Shown here: positions 63,891-64,000 of the stretch, in pieces
How the letters are laid out: each line of letters opens with the position of its first letter
Numbering within the stretch: the stretch's first letter is position 1
Assembly: GCF_016427605.1 (NCBI RefSeq)
Contig: NZ_JAELXQ010000001.1
Coordinates: 62,001-126,000 of the forward strand
DNA length: 64,000 nt
From: Ochrobactrum sp. Q0168
Lineage (GTDB): Bacteria; Pseudomonadota; Alphaproteobacteria; Rhizobiales; Rhizobiaceae
Reading direction: 5' to 3'
Notes under the pieces: model-generated
What the model saw: the letters and a program-made list of their open reading frames with translations, nothing else
Database searches by the model: none
What the model was told of the DNA's origin: nothing
Position numbers and translations under genes: made by a program

Positions 63891-64000
63891 TCAGCGTCCG
63901 ATCATATGCCTTGCAATGATCACGCGCATGATTTCGTTGGTGCCCTCCAGAATCTGGTGCACGCGCAGGTCGCGGACCAGCTTTTCGATTCCGTAATCAT
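63891..64000 (-). CDS. Acyl-CoA dehydrogenase C-terminus (probably isobutyryl-CoA dehydrogenase), cut by window edge
   Basis: The last 36 codons are visible: DYGIEKLVRDLRVHQILEG followed by TNEIMRVIIARHMIGR and stop. This is the conserved acyl-CoA dehydrogenase C-terminal helix (QILEGTNEI). Its position directly before mmsB makes isobutyryl-CoA dehydrogenase of valine catabolism the likely member. Confidence 0.88.
   Translation of the reverse strand, partial: DYGIEKLVRDLRVHQILEGTNEIMRVIIARHMIGR

Overview
The window looks like an alphaproteobacterial chromosome of the Brucella/Ochrobactrum group (Hyphomicrobiales). The evidence is moderately high GC, a BA14K-family secreted protein, a DUF1127 gene, an entericidin-type lipoprotein, single-chain SecDF, rhizobial-type FixK/FNR boxes, and short bipartite palindromic repeats of the kind common in this group. 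The identification rests on protein family recognition, not on a database search. I see no insertion sequence, prophage, CRISPR array, conjugative gene or clearly disrupted gene. This is ordinary, densely packed core and near-core chromosome.

Layout. 0-12.7 kb: branched-chain amino acid synthesis (ilvB cut by the left edge, ilvN, then ilvC and an aminotransferase), interspersed with a LysE exporter, a PLP dehydratase, a RecD-like helicase, pdxJ, the potassium importer kup and a TetR regulator with an obvious operator. 12.7-18.5 kb: a BA14K secreted protein, an EEP-family hydrolase, a NUDIX protein, a PhzF protein, a flavin-binding PPOX protein, a universal stress protein and a GHL10 glycoside hydrolase-like protein. 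18.5-24 kb: a HlyD/RbbA/ABC-2 export operon. Three FixK/FNR-type boxes lie between 16.2 and 18.8 kb. 24-29 kb: a complete vitamin B12 import cassette (cobalamin riboswitch, btuB, btuF, btuC, btuD). 29-34.3 kb: a sugar or polyol catabolic locus (Gfo/Idh/MocA dehydrogenase, divergent ABC importer, SDR) whose divergent promoter carries a GGAA-N6-TTCC palindrome. 34.5-42 kb: a large membrane-anchored protein of unknown function, a FucU/RbsD mutarotase, an EF-hand protein, tRNA-Lys(CTT), a DedA protein, a TerC-CBS-CorC protein and a 61-residue orphan. 42-45 kb: a sulfate importer (sbp-cysT-cysW) with no cysA beside it and a perfect FNR-type palindrome upstream. 45-54.6 kb: an alpha/beta hydrolase, an LPG-synthase-like membrane protein, a CPA2 antiporter, secDF and a DUF3772/MscS channel. 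54.7-64 kb: a small periplasmic protein, a dimethylglycine/sarcosine dehydrogenase-like FAD-GcvT enzyme with a GbdR-like regulator, a DUF1127/LysR divergent pair, an entericidin, a GT-C glycosyltransferase, and the start of a valine degradation operon (mmsB and an acyl-CoA dehydrogenase cut by the right edge).

The most useful non-coding observations are: an orphan intrinsic terminator preceded by stacked hairpins at 62.76-62.88 kb, which suggests an unannotated small RNA; a cluster of oxygen-regulator boxes around a structured 0.5-kb gene-free region; a TetR operator palindrome whose core recurs 53 kb away; and a family of two-hairpin repeats with a conserved linker. I found nothing I would call a new defence or mobile system.
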